From: Parabacteroides sp. PFB2-10
GTDB lineage: Bacteria; Bacteroidota; Bacteroidia; Bacteroidales; Tannerellaceae
NCBI RefSeq assembly: GCF_029893085.1
Contig: NZ_JARXWI010000003.1
Coordinates: 62,001-126,000, forward strand
DNA length: 64,000 nucleotides
Direction of reading: 5' to 3'
Positions within the stretch are counted from its first letter, which is position 1, and each line of letters starts with the position of its first letter. The position numbers were made by a program, and so were the translations under genes. The notes under the pieces are model-generated. The model made no database searches and was not told where the DNA came from. It was given only the letters and a program-made list of their open reading frames with translations. Of the stretch, positions 18,235-29,272 are shown piece after piece.

Positions 18235-18317
18235 AATACGGATTATTTTGTTTATTACTATTTATAGCTTTTTCCTGTACTTCCCATGGGGATACTATTG
18301 CGCTGGTTAATCTGTAA
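18231..18317 (+). CDS. Possible 28-residue lipoprotein, fourth gene of thiamine operon
   Basis: A tiny frame starts at an ATG overlapping the TPK stop (ATGA at 18231-18234). It encodes MKYGLF followed by a hydrophobic run and AFSCTSHGD, a good lipobox with Cys at residue 16, and stops after 12 more residues (TAA at 18315). The coupling and the signal peptide suggest a translated lipopeptide or a truncated lipoprotein gene. Nothing in the mature part is recognisable. It could also be a remnant without function. Confidence 0.45.
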   Translation: MKYGLFCLLLFIAFSCTSHGDTIALVNL

Positions 18318-18372
18318 GTGATCGATAGTTTCTATTTTTTTCTGCTTGTTGTCTACTTTTTATTTCCAAATA

Positions 18373-18403
18373 TTTGGCAGCAATAAAAAAAGGCCTATCT
18401 TTG
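18373..18403 (+). promoter_or_regulatory. Promoter of the tRNA-Val pair
   Basis: TTTG (18373-18376 region, TATTTGG context), 19 bases, then TATCTTTG (18396-18403) is a near-perfect Bacteroidota promoter. It lies about 50 bases upstream of the first tRNA-Val, as expected for a tRNA transcription unit. Confidence 0.8.
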
Positions 18404-18454
18404 CACCGTCTTAAGCGAAAGGCGATTATTCATTTTGATGAAATCAAAAATTCC

Positions 18455-18532
18455 GGGCGTTTAGCTCAGCTGGTTCAGAGCATCTGCCTTACAAGCAGAG
18501 GGTCGGCGGTTCGAATCCGTCAACGCCCACCA
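18455..18532 (+). tRNA. tRNA-Val (anticodon TAC), copy 1
   Basis: The cloverleaf has acceptor GGGCGTT/AACGCCC, D-stem GCTC/GAGC, anticodon stem TCTGC/GCAGA with loop CTTACAA (anticodon TAC at 18490-18492), T-loop TTCGAAT, discriminator A and an encoded CCA. A second, identical copy follows after 36 bases. Confidence 0.96.
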
Positions 18533-18568
18533 ACGGAACCCTTTCGAATTCATCATCATACACATCAA

Positions 18569-18646
18569 GGGCGTTTAGCTCAGCTGGTTCAGAGCATCTG
18601 CCTTACAAGCAGAGGGTCGGCGGTTCGAATCCGTCAACGCCCACCA
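18569..18646 (+). tRNA. tRNA-Val (anticodon TAC), copy 2
   Basis: All 78 bases are identical to the upstream copy, including the encoded CCA. The 36-base spacer is unrelated to the flanks of the first copy. Both copies probably come from one transcript starting at the promoter near 18400 and ending at the hairpin 18694-18721. Confidence 0.96.
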
Positions 18647-18693
18647 CAGCGGTAAAATCCTAATAAGACAGGAGAAGCCAACAAAAGACACAA

Positions 18694-18721
18694 AGTCTGT
18701 TAGTCAGTAGATTAACAGGCT
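18694..18721 (+). terminator. Terminator of the tRNA-Val unit
   Basis: AGTCTGTTA (18694-18702) pairs with TAACAGGCT (18713-18721) with one G-U pair and a 10-base loop. It is followed directly by a run of T residues, a canonical intrinsic terminator. Confidence 0.85.
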
Positions 18722-18785
18722 TTTTTTTATTTTCCACAAAGGACACGGATTCAATAGGAAGATTTAGATGCTGTTTTTTGCCAAT

Positions 18786-18841
18786 CCGACTAAATTGGTA
18801 AAAAATAGTCGGACGAGAAAATAAAAGTAACTGTAACTTTG
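18786..18841 (+). promoter_or_regulatory. Candidate operator and -7 box for the AraC-type gene
   Basis: CCGACTA (18786-18792) and TAGTCGG (18806-18812) form a 7-bp inverted repeat. TAACTTTG (18834-18841), a TAnnTTTG-type -7 box, lies 17 bases before the regulator ATG. The dyad overlaps the expected -33 to -50 region, so autoregulation is plausible. Confidence 0.5.
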
Positions 18842-18858
18842 TCGCAAAATAAAGAAGT

Positions 18859-19719
18859 ATGTTAGAAGAATTAAATCGAGTGATTGATTATATAGAAGAG
18901 CATCTGACCGATGAAATATCACTTGAATCGGTTGCTGACTATGCAAGAGTTTCTGATTTTCATTTCCGAAAAGTGTTTTTTTATCTATCAGGAATGACGC
19001 TTAGTGAATACATTAAAAACAGAAGATTGTCGGAAGCCAACAAAGATTTACTGGCAGGGGAACGAGTTATTGATGTGGCTTTCAAGTACGGTTATGAGTC
19101 AACAGACGGATTTACCCGCGCATTTAAGAAATGGAGTGGACTTTTACCATCAGATGTAATCAAGAAAAAGACAAGCAAAATCTTCCCTAAATTTTCATTT
19201 AAAATAGTTATTACAGGAGGAATCAGTATGGAATTTAGAATCGAAAGCAAACCTGCATTCAACTTCTTTGGAGTGAGTAAACGTATACCAATGCAATTTG
19301 AAGGAGTTAATAATGAAATTGTAAAACTTATACAAATTATTACAGAAGAGCAGAGGAATGAAATGCGTGAGATTCAAAACATTGCACCATTTGAAATACT
19401 CAATATTTCTTATGATGCTGATGCTAAGTTTATGAAAGAAGAAGGTGATTTAACCCATATGATTGGCGTGATGTCTACTGAGGAAGCGAGTAAGCAATTA
19501 GAAAAATTATCCGTAGAAGCAGGTTTGTGGGCAGTATTCCCAAACGAGGGTATATTTCCTTCAACTCTGCAACAGACTTGGGCAAGAATTTACTCAGAAT
19601 GGCTTCTATCATCCAATTACGAACTGATTGACAACCCCTCGTTCTCTTTTACAAAAATGGATGAGTTGAAAAAAGACTATGCATATAGTGAAATATGGAT
19701 TCCTATAAAAAGAAAATGA
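18859..19719 (+). CDS. AraC-family regulator with GyrI-like effector domain
   Basis: This 286-residue protein has two helix-turn-helix motifs at the N-terminus (about residues 1-105; ISLESVADYARVSDFHFRKVF and the VAFKYGYESTDGFTRAFKKW signature). A GyrI/Rob-type small-molecule binding domain follows, from about residue 125 to the end (EFRIESKPAFNFFGVSKRIP, EIWIPIKRK). Such proteins respond to cationic drugs or other ligands and often activate nearby transporter genes, but none is adjacent here. The gene is visibly more AT-rich than its neighbours and lies directly beyond tandem tRNA genes, which suggests acquisition by transfer. Confidence 0.88.
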   Translation: MLEELNRVIDYIEEHLTDEISLESVADYARVSDFHFRKVFFYLSGMTLSEYIKNRRLSEANKDLLAGERVIDVAFKYGYESTDGFTRAFKKWSGLLPSDVIKKKTSKIFPKFSFKIVITGGISMEFRIESKPAFNFFGVSKRIPMQFEGVNNEIVKLIQIITEEQRNEMREIQNIAPFEILNISYDADAKFMKEEGDLTHMIGVMSTEEASKQLEKLSVEAGLWAVFPNEGIFPSTLQQTWARIYSEWLLSSNYELIDNPSFSFTKMDELKKDYAYSEIWIPIKRK

Positions 19720-19872
19720 ATACGGAGTGATCCGGATTATAAAAGGAAAAGAATTGCGAAAATCAAAAAAAAGGTTTTACTTTACCACTGATACGTTGAA
19801 AAAACTGGCTTAGAGAAATCCTATTCTATTATTAGACAGTCAGTCGATTATGAGTAAATTAACCTTAAATGA

Positions 19873-21105
<1,233 letters not shown>

Positions 21106-21125
21106 TATCTACACTTAATAAATAA

Positions 21126-22337
<1,212 letters not shown>

Positions 22338-22347
22338 AAGAAAAACC

Positions 22348-23553
22348 ATGAAACATTATCGCAGAGAAACCGGAATGAAAAGGATGTTCATTGTCCTATC
22401 GCTATTGATTGTTTGCCATACGTTTCTTTTTGCCCAACAGGATCGTGTAAACATCGATTGGGATCCGCAGCGCAACAAAGAAAATCTGGTTCCGCTATCG
22501 GCTAAGGTTATTTCACCGGAAGTGCTGGAAGATAAATCGGTTATTTTTCGCCTGCACGGACCGGACGTAAAAGAGGTGTTTGTATCAGGATCCATGTTTG
22601 TTGGCGACGAAGCCAGGAAACGGGTTCCGATGACCAAAGGAGAAGACGGTATCTGGAGTGCCCGGATCGAGCCTTTGGATCCGAATATTTATCTATACTA
22701 TTTTCAGGTCGATGGCGTGAATATGAACGACCCGAACAATACCTTTACGGGGCATGCCAATATGCCTGCTTTCAGCATGTTGTGGGTGCATGGCGACGGA
22801 CCGGCTTTCTACGATGCCCGGCACGTCCCGCATGGCGCTATCACGCAACATTTCTACTACTCTCCGGTTACGGAAGGCGAACGCTACCTATTGGTTTATA
22901 CCCCTCCCGGATATGATCCGGCGAAAAAGTATCCAGTATTATACCTCATGGGCGGTTCGGGCGATCTTCCCGAAACCTGGACCATGCACGGACAGGTCAA
23001 CTTCATTATGGACAACCTGTTGGCTGAAGGGAAAGCCATTCCTATGATTATCGTCATTCCCAACAATCAGGTGGTTCACCGGATGCATCCGCAACACACC
23101 GAATTGTCCTTCCCTATCATGGAACGGGAGTACAAAGAGGCAATCATTCCTTTTGTCGAAAAACATTACAGTGTAATCTCCGACCGGCATGCACGAGCTA
23201 TTTCCGGCCTTTCGATGGGCGGACGGCATACCCAATACGTTGGCTTGCGCAACCTCGATCTTTTTGGCAGCTTTGGTATTCTCAGCGCGGCTATTGCAAT
23301 CGATGAAACGCCCGTTTTACGTGAACCGGATGTCAATTCCAAGATCGACTACCTGTTCCTGGGTGCAGGAACACACGAAACCAATCCGAGAGCAAGACAC
23401 CAGGTATTGCATGAAGAGCTGGAAAAACTCGGTGTCAAACACGAATATTATGTCGGAAGCAAGGGTGCCCACGACCTGATCGCCTGGAGACATTTGCTTT
23501 ACTATCGTTTCCTCCCCAACTTGTGGAGAAATCCCGAAATAAAAATAAAATAA
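22348..23553 (+). CDS. CE1-like esterase (paralogue 3)
   Basis: This 401-residue exported hydrolase starts at ATG 22348, just after the stop of paralogue 2; an ATG at 22375 (MKRMFIV) is also possible. The signal peptide ends near LFAQQ. The E-set domain is followed by the hydrolase with YTPPGYD, YLMGGSGD, GLSMGG and a divergent C-terminal KGAHDLIAWRH in place of the TAHEW form. It is the most diverged of the four. It has a strong terminator 20 bases downstream. Confidence 0.85.
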   Translation: MKHYRRETGMKRMFIVLSLLIVCHTFLFAQQDRVNIDWDPQRNKENLVPLSAKVISPEVLEDKSVIFRLHGPDVKEVFVSGSMFVGDEARKRVPMTKGEDGIWSARIEPLDPNIYLYYFQVDGVNMNDPNNTFTGHANMPAFSMLWVHGDGPAFYDARHVPHGAITQHFYYSPVTEGERYLLVYTPPGYDPAKKYPVLYLMGGSGDLPETWTMHGQVNFIMDNLLAEGKAIPMIIVIPNNQVVHRMHPQHTELSFPIMEREYKEAIIPFVEKHYSVISDRHARAISGLSMGGRHTQYVGLRNLDLFGSFGILSAAIAIDETPVLREPDVNSKIDYLFLGAGTHETNPRARHQVLHEELEKLGVKHEYYVGSKGAHDLIAWRHLLYYRFLPNLWRNPEIKIK

Positions 23554-23572
23554 GGCGTTGCCCTTAACGCGC

Positions 23573-23611
23573 AAAAAAGTCTCCTAAACGATTTGTTTAG
23601 GAGACTTTTTT
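23573..23611. terminator. Strong bidirectional terminator
   Basis: A perfect 17-bp stem (23573-23589 with 23595-23611) with a 5-base loop has A-runs and T-runs on both sides. It serves the esterase operon on the plus strand and the PhnA-family gene on the minus strand. Confidence 0.92.
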
Positions 23612-23670
23612 GTCTAAAGGGAGTTTCGGATCACCCCGGAAAGAGATCCGGAGCTTCCGGTATCCCGGTA

Positions 23671-24000
23671 TTATTTCTTCAGGAAACAGGTTTTAAGAAC
23701 AATTGAGCTTCCGTCTATCTTGCAGTCGACCTCCTCCGGCACCTCTGTCAGGCGGATACTCTTTACTTTAGTACCACGTTTGATCACCATTGAGGAACCT
23801 TTCACTTTCAGGTCTTTGATCACAGTCACACTATCGCCATCCATCAGTTCGGCTCCATTGCTGTCGCGGGGAATATTATCTCCCGCTTCCTGCTGCTCCT
23901 CTCCCATAAACTCACAACCACAATCAGGGCATATATACATGGTCCCGTCAAAATAGGTATTTTCCGATGCGCAAACCGGACACTTTGGAATACTACTCAT
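23671..24000 (-). CDS. yjdM: PhnA/YjdM-family zinc-ribbon protein
   Basis: This small 109-residue cytosolic protein has an N-terminal four-cysteine zinc ribbon (CPVCAS and CPDCGC) followed by the PhnA beta-barrel domain: DGDSVTVIKDLKVKGSS, then KRGTKVKSIRL and the ending KTCFLKK. Despite the historical PhnA name it is not a phosphonoacetate hydrolase. Its physiological role is unclear. Flanked by terminators, it appears monocistronic. Confidence 0.9.
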   Translation of the reverse strand: MSSIPKCPVCASENTYFDGTMYICPDCGCEFMGEEQQEAGDNIPRDSNGAELMDGDSVTVIKDLKVKGSSMVIKRGTKVKSIRLTEVPEEVDCKIDGSSIVLKTCFLKK

Positions 24001-24088
24001 ATTGTTTGTCTTAATTATTTAAGAGTGCAAAGGTAGTCTTAATTCGGGGGAAATGCAATTCGGATAGAGAGAGCGTGGTTCTAACCCT

Positions 24089-25243
24089 TTATTTAAAAAG
24101 CTTCGAAGCCATACTATGCAGTGACTTGCGCCATACTTGCCATTCGTGGTCACCGGGGAATGTCTCGAAGGTGACGTTCAAGCCCTGTTCTTTGAATATC
24201 CCTATCTGTTTACGGGTGGCATTGATACGCATATCCTGTTCGCCTACCGATATGTAGAGTAATTGCAGTTGCTCGTTGAATTTCTTCGAATTGGTCAATA
24301 AACCGGGAATCTCTTTTTCGGCATCGAATGCAGGAGCCCCTTGTGTTGAAATACCCCCGAAGATGCCTGAGCTGAAAATACCCACCGAACCAAACAGGGC
24401 GGTGTTCTGCAATCCGGTATAGAATGCCTGCCCGCCACCCATCGACAATCCGGCGATGGCACGGTTCTTTTGGTCAGTCAATGCCCGGTAGTTGGCTTCT
24501 ACGAAAGGAATGATATTCTTTGTCATCTCATCGATAAAAGGCTCCATCCCTTTTCTGTTGTATCCACCTCCACCCCGGCTGACATTGCCGTTGGCGATCA
24601 CCACAATCATCTTTTCAGCTATCCCTTCGGCAATCAGGTTGTCGAGTATGATGGCTGTTTTTCCCTGAATGGCCCATCCCCGATGGTCTTCGCCTCCACC
24701 ATGCTGAATGTAGAGAACCGGATATTTCTTGTTCAGGTCTTTGTCGTACCCCGGCGGGGTGTATATATTGATCGGGCGCCAGCTTTCTGTTTGCTTCGAA
24801 TAGTAATTCGTGGAGCGTATGACACCGTGGGGTACATCCCGTAAGGCGTAGAAGTCGCATCCCGCTTCGGGAATATCGATCGCGCTACTCATCCTCCCGC
24901 ATCCGTAGAACGATTCGCTGGCCGGATCAGACACGCTGACTCCATCGACAATCAGGAAATAATAATGAAATCCCGGATCCTGCGGATCGGTCGTGCATGT
25001 CCAAAACCCATCGGCATCCTTTTGCATATCATATTTCTTCCCCAGATCAAGCTGCACCCGTTGTGCATCGGGCGCTTTCACCCCGAATATCACCCGCAAA
25101 TCGGGCAGGATTCTCGGATAGGAATTGGCGTTGATATTGGTTTCTGCCGCTATGCCCGGCAACGGATTCTGACTGAAGGCAGCATTGGATAGGGCTACTA
25201 AGAGAAACAAAATAAACAACCCGCTTTTTGCGTTGTGTTTCAT
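24089..25243 (-). CDS. CE1-like esterase (paralogue 4)
   Basis: This 384-residue exported protein has a signal peptide ending near AAFSQ. The E-set domain is followed by the hydrolase: YTPPGYD, YIQHGGGEDH, GLSMGGGQA (about residue 265) and FPGDHEWQVWRKSLH. It is closest in layout to paralogues 1 and 2 but on the opposite strand. It diverges from the GH51 gene with a 294-base gap in which I see no gene and no clear promoter match. It probably de-esterifies the same glycan class. Confidence 0.88.
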   Translation of the reverse strand: MKHNAKSGLFILFLLVALSNAAFSQNPLPGIAAETNINANSYPRILPDLRVIFGVKAPDAQRVQLDLGKKYDMQKDADGFWTCTTDPQDPGFHYYFLIVDGVSVSDPASESFYGCGRMSSAIDIPEAGCDFYALRDVPHGVIRSTNYYSKQTESWRPINIYTPPGYDKDLNKKYPVLYIQHGGGEDHRGWAIQGKTAIILDNLIAEGIAEKMIVVIANGNVSRGGGGYNRKGMEPFIDEMTKNIIPFVEANYRALTDQKNRAIAGLSMGGGQAFYTGLQNTALFGSVGIFSSGIFGGISTQGAPAFDAEKEIPGLLTNSKKFNEQLQLLYISVGEQDMRINATRKQIGIFKEQGLNVTFETFPGDHEWQVWRKSLHSMASKLFK

Positions 25244-25537
25244 GATGTTATTCGTTTGATTGTGTTGTAAATATTATAAGAAACAATTTCTCGTTTACAA
25301 ACTTACATTGTATTTCCGAGTTCAAGGATTGTTTTTCTTTCTAATTGGCGGACTTTTCCATTTTGCTTTGGCTCACGGGGAGATTTCACGGCGCTGCCAC
25401 ATTCGTCCACCAATAAAATCAAATAGTCCTCTATCCCCTTGTGTTCTTTCTCTACATTAGCTTGCGATTTCGTGTGTAGAGGCGAAGTGTCTATTTTGAA
25501 GTGCCTACAATTCTTTATTCTTATAAAATAATATGTT

Positions 25538-27106
25538 ATGAAAAAGGTAGTATTTGTTGTTTTGACTTTTATGATGTCAGTCGGTTTGCTCTCTGCGCAG
25601 CAAGCCAGAATTAAAATTGATGTGGATCGTACGATCGGTGAAATCGATCCAAACCTCTACGGCAATTTTGTCGAACACTTAGGCCGCTGTGTCTATGGCG
25701 GTATCTACGAACCGGGGTCTTCTCTTTCGGACGAAAATGGTTTCCGGAAAGATGTGATGCAGGCGGTAAAGGATCTGAAAGTGCCCCTAACACGTTATCC
25801 GGGTGGTAACTTTGTATCCAACTATCATTGGTTAGACGCGGTGGGACCCGAACGAGTACCCCGTATGGATTATGCCTGGCAACGCTTGGAAACCAATAAA
25901 TTTGGTACGAATGAGTTTGTAACCTGGGCAAAAAAGGTGGGTACGGAACCCTATTTCGCCGTTAACCTCGGCACCGGAACGATCGAAGAGGCTCAGTGGT
26001 GGGTGGAATACTGTAATGCCGATGGCGGTTCGTACTATTCGGAACTGCGTAAAAAGCATGGCTATCCGGAACCACACAACATTAAATACTGGGGACTTGG
26101 AAACGAAATGGACGGCCCATGGCAGATGGGACATCTGAATGCGGAAGACTATGTGAAGAAAGCCCGCGAAGCTGCGAAGCTTATGAAGATGGTCTCTCCG
26201 GATATCAAACTGATCGCTGCCGGCTCATCGCATTATTCGCGCGAAGCCAATCCCGATTATTGGAACCGCACCATCCTGGAAGGACTTGGCGAACAGATCG
26301 ATTACATCGCCTTGCATATGTATGTAGGCAATCTCAACGATAACTATTACAACTTTATCTCGACCCCAATGGTGATGGACAGCCGCACGCAGGTGGTTCG
26401 TGGCATGATTTACGAGCAGGTACAACGAATGAGTCGTCCGAAACCCATCTACATTGCCTGGGACGAATACAATGTATGGTACAGAGCGCGCACCGGCAAA
26501 GACGCGGTAGGCGAACGCGCGTTGGAAGAGCATTACAACCTGGAAGATGCCCTCGTAGTAGCCGGTTTCCTGAATGTGTTTGTGCGCAATGCCGATATCG
26601 TTAAGATGGCCAATATGGCGCAATTGGTGAATGTGATTGCGCCGATTTTCACCAGCGAACAAGGCATGTTCCTGCAAACGATCTATTATCCGTTGCAGCT
26701 CTTTGCTAATCACATGAAAGGCACCTCACTGGATGTATTGGTAGACTGCGAAACCTACAACACCCAACAATTCGACAATGGCATGAACGAACGCTCGTCG
26801 CAACAATCCAATGTTCCTTACCTCGATGTGTCGGCCGCGGTCGATGGCGATGAGATAACGATCTGTGTCGTGAACCGTCATAAAGACAAAGCCATTTCAA
26901 CGGATGTGCTTTGCCAGGAAGGCAGCTTCAATGGCTCTTTTGAAGTGTATGAAGTGAACGGCCCTGATATCAAATCGATGAACGACTTCGGAAAAACGCT
27001 TGTTGAAACGAAGAAGAAAAGCGATATCAAAGCGAAAGCCGATAAGTTTACCTATTCTTTCGCCCCGCACTCCTTTACCATGATCAAAGGGAAGGTGAAA
27101 AAATAG
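25538..27106 (+). CDS. GH51 alpha-L-arabinofuranosidase
   Basis: This 522-residue enzyme has a signal peptide (cleavage after LSAQ), then a (beta/alpha)8 domain opening with IDPNLYGNFVEHLGRCVYGG. The acid/base Glu lies in GLGNEMDGPWQ (about residue 189), the nucleophile Glu in WDEYNVWY (about 309), and there is a C-terminal beta-sandwich. GH51 releases terminal arabinofuranose from arabinoxylan, arabinan or arabino-oligosaccharides. With four esterases nearby, the locus suggests processing of esterified arabinose-containing plant glycans. No SusC/SusD or hybrid regulator accompanies it in the window. Confidence 0.93.
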   Translation: MKKVVFVVLTFMMSVGLLSAQQARIKIDVDRTIGEIDPNLYGNFVEHLGRCVYGGIYEPGSSLSDENGFRKDVMQAVKDLKVPLTRYPGGNFVSNYHWLDAVGPERVPRMDYAWQRLETNKFGTNEFVTWAKKVGTEPYFAVNLGTGTIEEAQWWVEYCNADGGSYYSELRKKHGYPEPHNIKYWGLGNEMDGPWQMGHLNAEDYVKKAREAAKLMKMVSPDIKLIAAGSSHYSREANPDYWNRTILEGLGEQIDYIALHMYVGNLNDNYYNFISTPMVMDSRTQVVRGMIYEQVQRMSRPKPIYIAWDEYNVWYRARTGKDAVGERALEEHYNLEDALVVAGFLNVFVRNADIVKMANMAQLVNVIAPIFTSEQGMFLQTIYYPLQLFANHMKGTSLDVLVDCETYNTQQFDNGMNERSSQQSNVPYLDVSAAVDGDEITICVVNRHKDKAISTDVLCQEGSFNGSFEVYEVNGPDIKSMNDFGKTLVETKKKSDIKAKADKFTYSFAPHSFTMIKGKVKK

Positions 27107-27165
27107 ATCAATCCAACACATGCATATTTGGAAGGTAGGTAATGTAAACGCACCATATCTCCTCA

Positions 27166-27340
27166 AAATGTTAAAATATCAATTGTAAGCAAAACGGTCG
27201 TTTTGCTTACAATTCCATACGTTAAAAAGTGTTTCTCCCGGGAGTTTGTCTCCAAAGTCCCGCTTTTTTGCGCGCAAACTCCCGCTAAAATATCAAATTG
27301 ATAGTTGGGACTATCAAAAGAAATAGGAGTTTTAACATCT
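27166..27340 (-). repeat. Structured intergenic repeat, copy 2 (MITE-like)
   Basis: This is the full-length homologue of copy 1 in reverse orientation and of equal length. Terminal inverted repeats are ATGTTAAAA and TTTTAACAT (27168-27176, 27330-27338). A perfect 16-bp hairpin, AATTGTAAGCAAAACG with its complement (27181-27196, 27199-27214) and a two-base centre, is better preserved than in copy 1. The 45-bp core and the CTCCCGGGAG and TTTGCGCGCAAA palindromes are present. It lies 60 bases after the GH51 stop. Confidence 0.87.
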
Positions 27341-27542
27341 GTTAGCATTTAAAATAACACCCATTCCCCCTCTCTTCCGCCCCCTTCGGAGTCATCAAAG
27401 CAGTTTTTCCGGATTTCAGACAAATTTTTCCAGATTCAAGACATCATTCACAAACGCTTTTATCACTTTTGCTCCTGTCGGTGCATTCCCTCTCCGCAGG
27501 GCGGGTCACTCAGACACACATAACCACCTAAAACAAAATAAT
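27341..27542. other. Non-coding leader region before the LRR gene
   Basis: The 202 bases upstream of the LRR-protein ATG are pyrimidine-rich. They contain an imperfect tandem pair of about 20 bases near 27403-27444 (two units beginning TTTTTCC and ending in AGACA). No convincing TAnnTTTG promoter or coding frame was found. Confidence 0.5.
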
Positions 27543-29171
27543 ATGAAACAGATTTTTACATGGACCCTGACGGGCCTTTTATTTCTGATCGCCACCACAC
27601 TGAAGGCGCAGGAAGTGACCACCCTGAGATGGAAGAATCCTAAAGGGTATTTAATTATTTTCGCCACCCCGGGCACGGAGAATGTTACCATTGATTGGGG
27701 CAATGAGGAAACGACGAAAGATAGTGGAGACTGGCCAAGAGGTCATGGCATACCCGTTCCCGACAGCTACGAGCAGGACACAGAGTACACCGTCACCATT
27801 ACCACCGCCCCGGGGACCTCCCTCCTTCACCTGGAATGTTTTAATAAAGGATTATTGGCATTGGATGTTTCCCAAAACAGCAACCTGGAAAGTCTACATT
27901 GTTACGATAATCCGGAATTATCCGAATTAGATCTATCGAAGAATACGCTATTGAAGATACTGATATGCTATCGTACAAATATCTCCGAATTGGATCTGTC
28001 GGAGAATACACTATTGGAAGGGCTACAGTGCGATTACACAAATATCTCCGAATTGAATCTCTCGAAGCATTCGCTACTGAAAAGCCTGTATTGCGACAAC
28101 ACACACCTGCCTTTTGCCCAGTTACTCCCTATACTGGATTATGATCTATCAGGAACCTTCTCTTACGCCCCCCAATCGATCACCTTAGAGGTTGAACCGG
28201 GCGATGAGTTGGATATGGAGGCATTGGGATTGTATATCGACGATGTGCAGACCCTTTACCTGATTGATGAAGAAACCGGTGCCGGAACGGCCTTGGGAGA
28301 GACATTCACGGTGCCGGCCGACTGGGAAAGAGGAAGTTCCCATACCCTTTCGATGTGGCTGGCGGGAGGTGTACTGCCGAAGTTTGAAGAGAATCCCCTG
28401 ATATTAACGCTGGAGGTGAAGGCGGTTCACGACATTACACTGACAAAACAAACGGGAATGAAATATATCAACCTGTCACCGGAAGATAAAAAGGTAGTCG
28501 ATGGAGACAACTTCACCTTCGAACTCGAACTGGCGCCTCATTACGCACAAAGCAAACCGGTGGTAATGGTGAAACGGGGCAATAAAAAGCCGGAGGCGCT
28601 TGATCCGGATGCACCCGGCAGCTACCGCTACACGGTCGAAGAGGTCACAAGCGATGTGGTGATATGGGTCGACGGAATGCACCTGAACCGCTACAATGTG
28701 GTGTTAACACCTGCCAAAGGGGTGATCTACAATATGCCGCCCAGGGTGTGGGTGAGCCATTGGGATGATTATTCGTTCCGCATCGACCTGGAAGAGGGCT
28801 ACGATAATAGCTACGCAGTGGTGATGATCCAACAGGGAAACAACGAACCGGAGCCACTCAAGCCCTATACACCCGGCACCAATCGCTATGTGATTGCCGA
28901 TATCACCGATCATATCACCATCACTGTCGAAGGGGTATCGCCTGTAAATAATGCCCAATTGAACGGAGAGACGATCCGCCTATGGGTCGACGGAGGCACA
29001 CTGACGGTAGAAAACAACGGCCCGGCTTCCCATTTGCAGGTATATACCCTTACCGGATCGCTCTACCAGCAAAAGAACCTGTCGGCAGGCACCACCACCG
29101 TCCACCTCGCACCGGGCGTTTACTTAGTGCGCATCAACGGGAAAACAACCAAGGTGGTGGCAAGAAACTAA
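27543..29171 (+). CDS. Exported leucine-rich-repeat protein with possible T9SS tail
   Basis: This 542-residue protein has a signal peptide (cleavage after LKAQ). Leucine-rich repeats run from about residues 95 to 185 (recurring LSELDLSKNTLL-type units). After a linker come two similar ~85-residue beta domains (about 295-390 and 390-470; each ends with a TPG-Y or APGSYRY motif and an ITITVEG/VVIWVDG strand). The last ~70 residues resemble a type IX secretion sorting domain (LTVENNGPASHLQVYTLTG and GVYLVRINGKTTKVVAR). Surface display is inferred; the ligand is unknown. A strong terminator follows. Confidence 0.75.
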   Translation: MKQIFTWTLTGLLFLIATTLKAQEVTTLRWKNPKGYLIIFATPGTENVTIDWGNEETTKDSGDWPRGHGIPVPDSYEQDTEYTVTITTAPGTSLLHLECFNKGLLALDVSQNSNLESLHCYDNPELSELDLSKNTLLKILICYRTNISELDLSENTLLEGLQCDYTNISELNLSKHSLLKSLYCDNTHLPFAQLLPILDYDLSGTFSYAPQSITLEVEPGDELDMEALGLYIDDVQTLYLIDEETGAGTALGETFTVPADWERGSSHTLSMWLAGGVLPKFEENPLILTLEVKAVHDITLTKQTGMKYINLSPEDKKVVDGDNFTFELELAPHYAQSKPVVMVKRGNKKPEALDPDAPGSYRYTVEEVTSDVVIWVDGMHLNRYNVVLTPAKGVIYNMPPRVWVSHWDDYSFRIDLEEGYDNSYAVVMIQQGNNEPEPLKPYTPGTNRYVIADITDHITITVEGVSPVNNAQLNGETIRLWVDGGTLTVENNGPASHLQVYTLTGSLYQQKNLSAGTTTVHLAPGVYLVRINGKTTKVVARN

Positions 29172-29206
29172 ACAAAAGCGGGGATCTTCTCCCTATCTTA
29201 TAAACA

Positions 29207-29242
29207 AAAAGCCCGCAGATCGGTTAAGACCTGCGGGCTTTT
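29207..29242. terminator. Terminator between LRR gene and rho
   Basis: AAAAGCCCGCAG (29207-29218) and CTGCGGGCTTTT (29231-29242) form a perfect 12-bp stem with a 12-base loop between convergent genes, with A/T runs at both ends. Confidence 0.88.
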
Positions 29243-29272
29243 CGGGTATATAAAGCATTCCTGCCGGAGAAG

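Noticed and set aside
18374-18655. Open frame across the tRNA-Val pair
   Set aside because: The encoded peptide is a direct repeat of translated tRNA sequence, so it is not a gene.
25260-25460. 66-residue open frame between esterase 4 and GH51
   Set aside because: Low-complexity hydrophobic start without ribosome-binding context, and no conserved motif; treated as non-coding.
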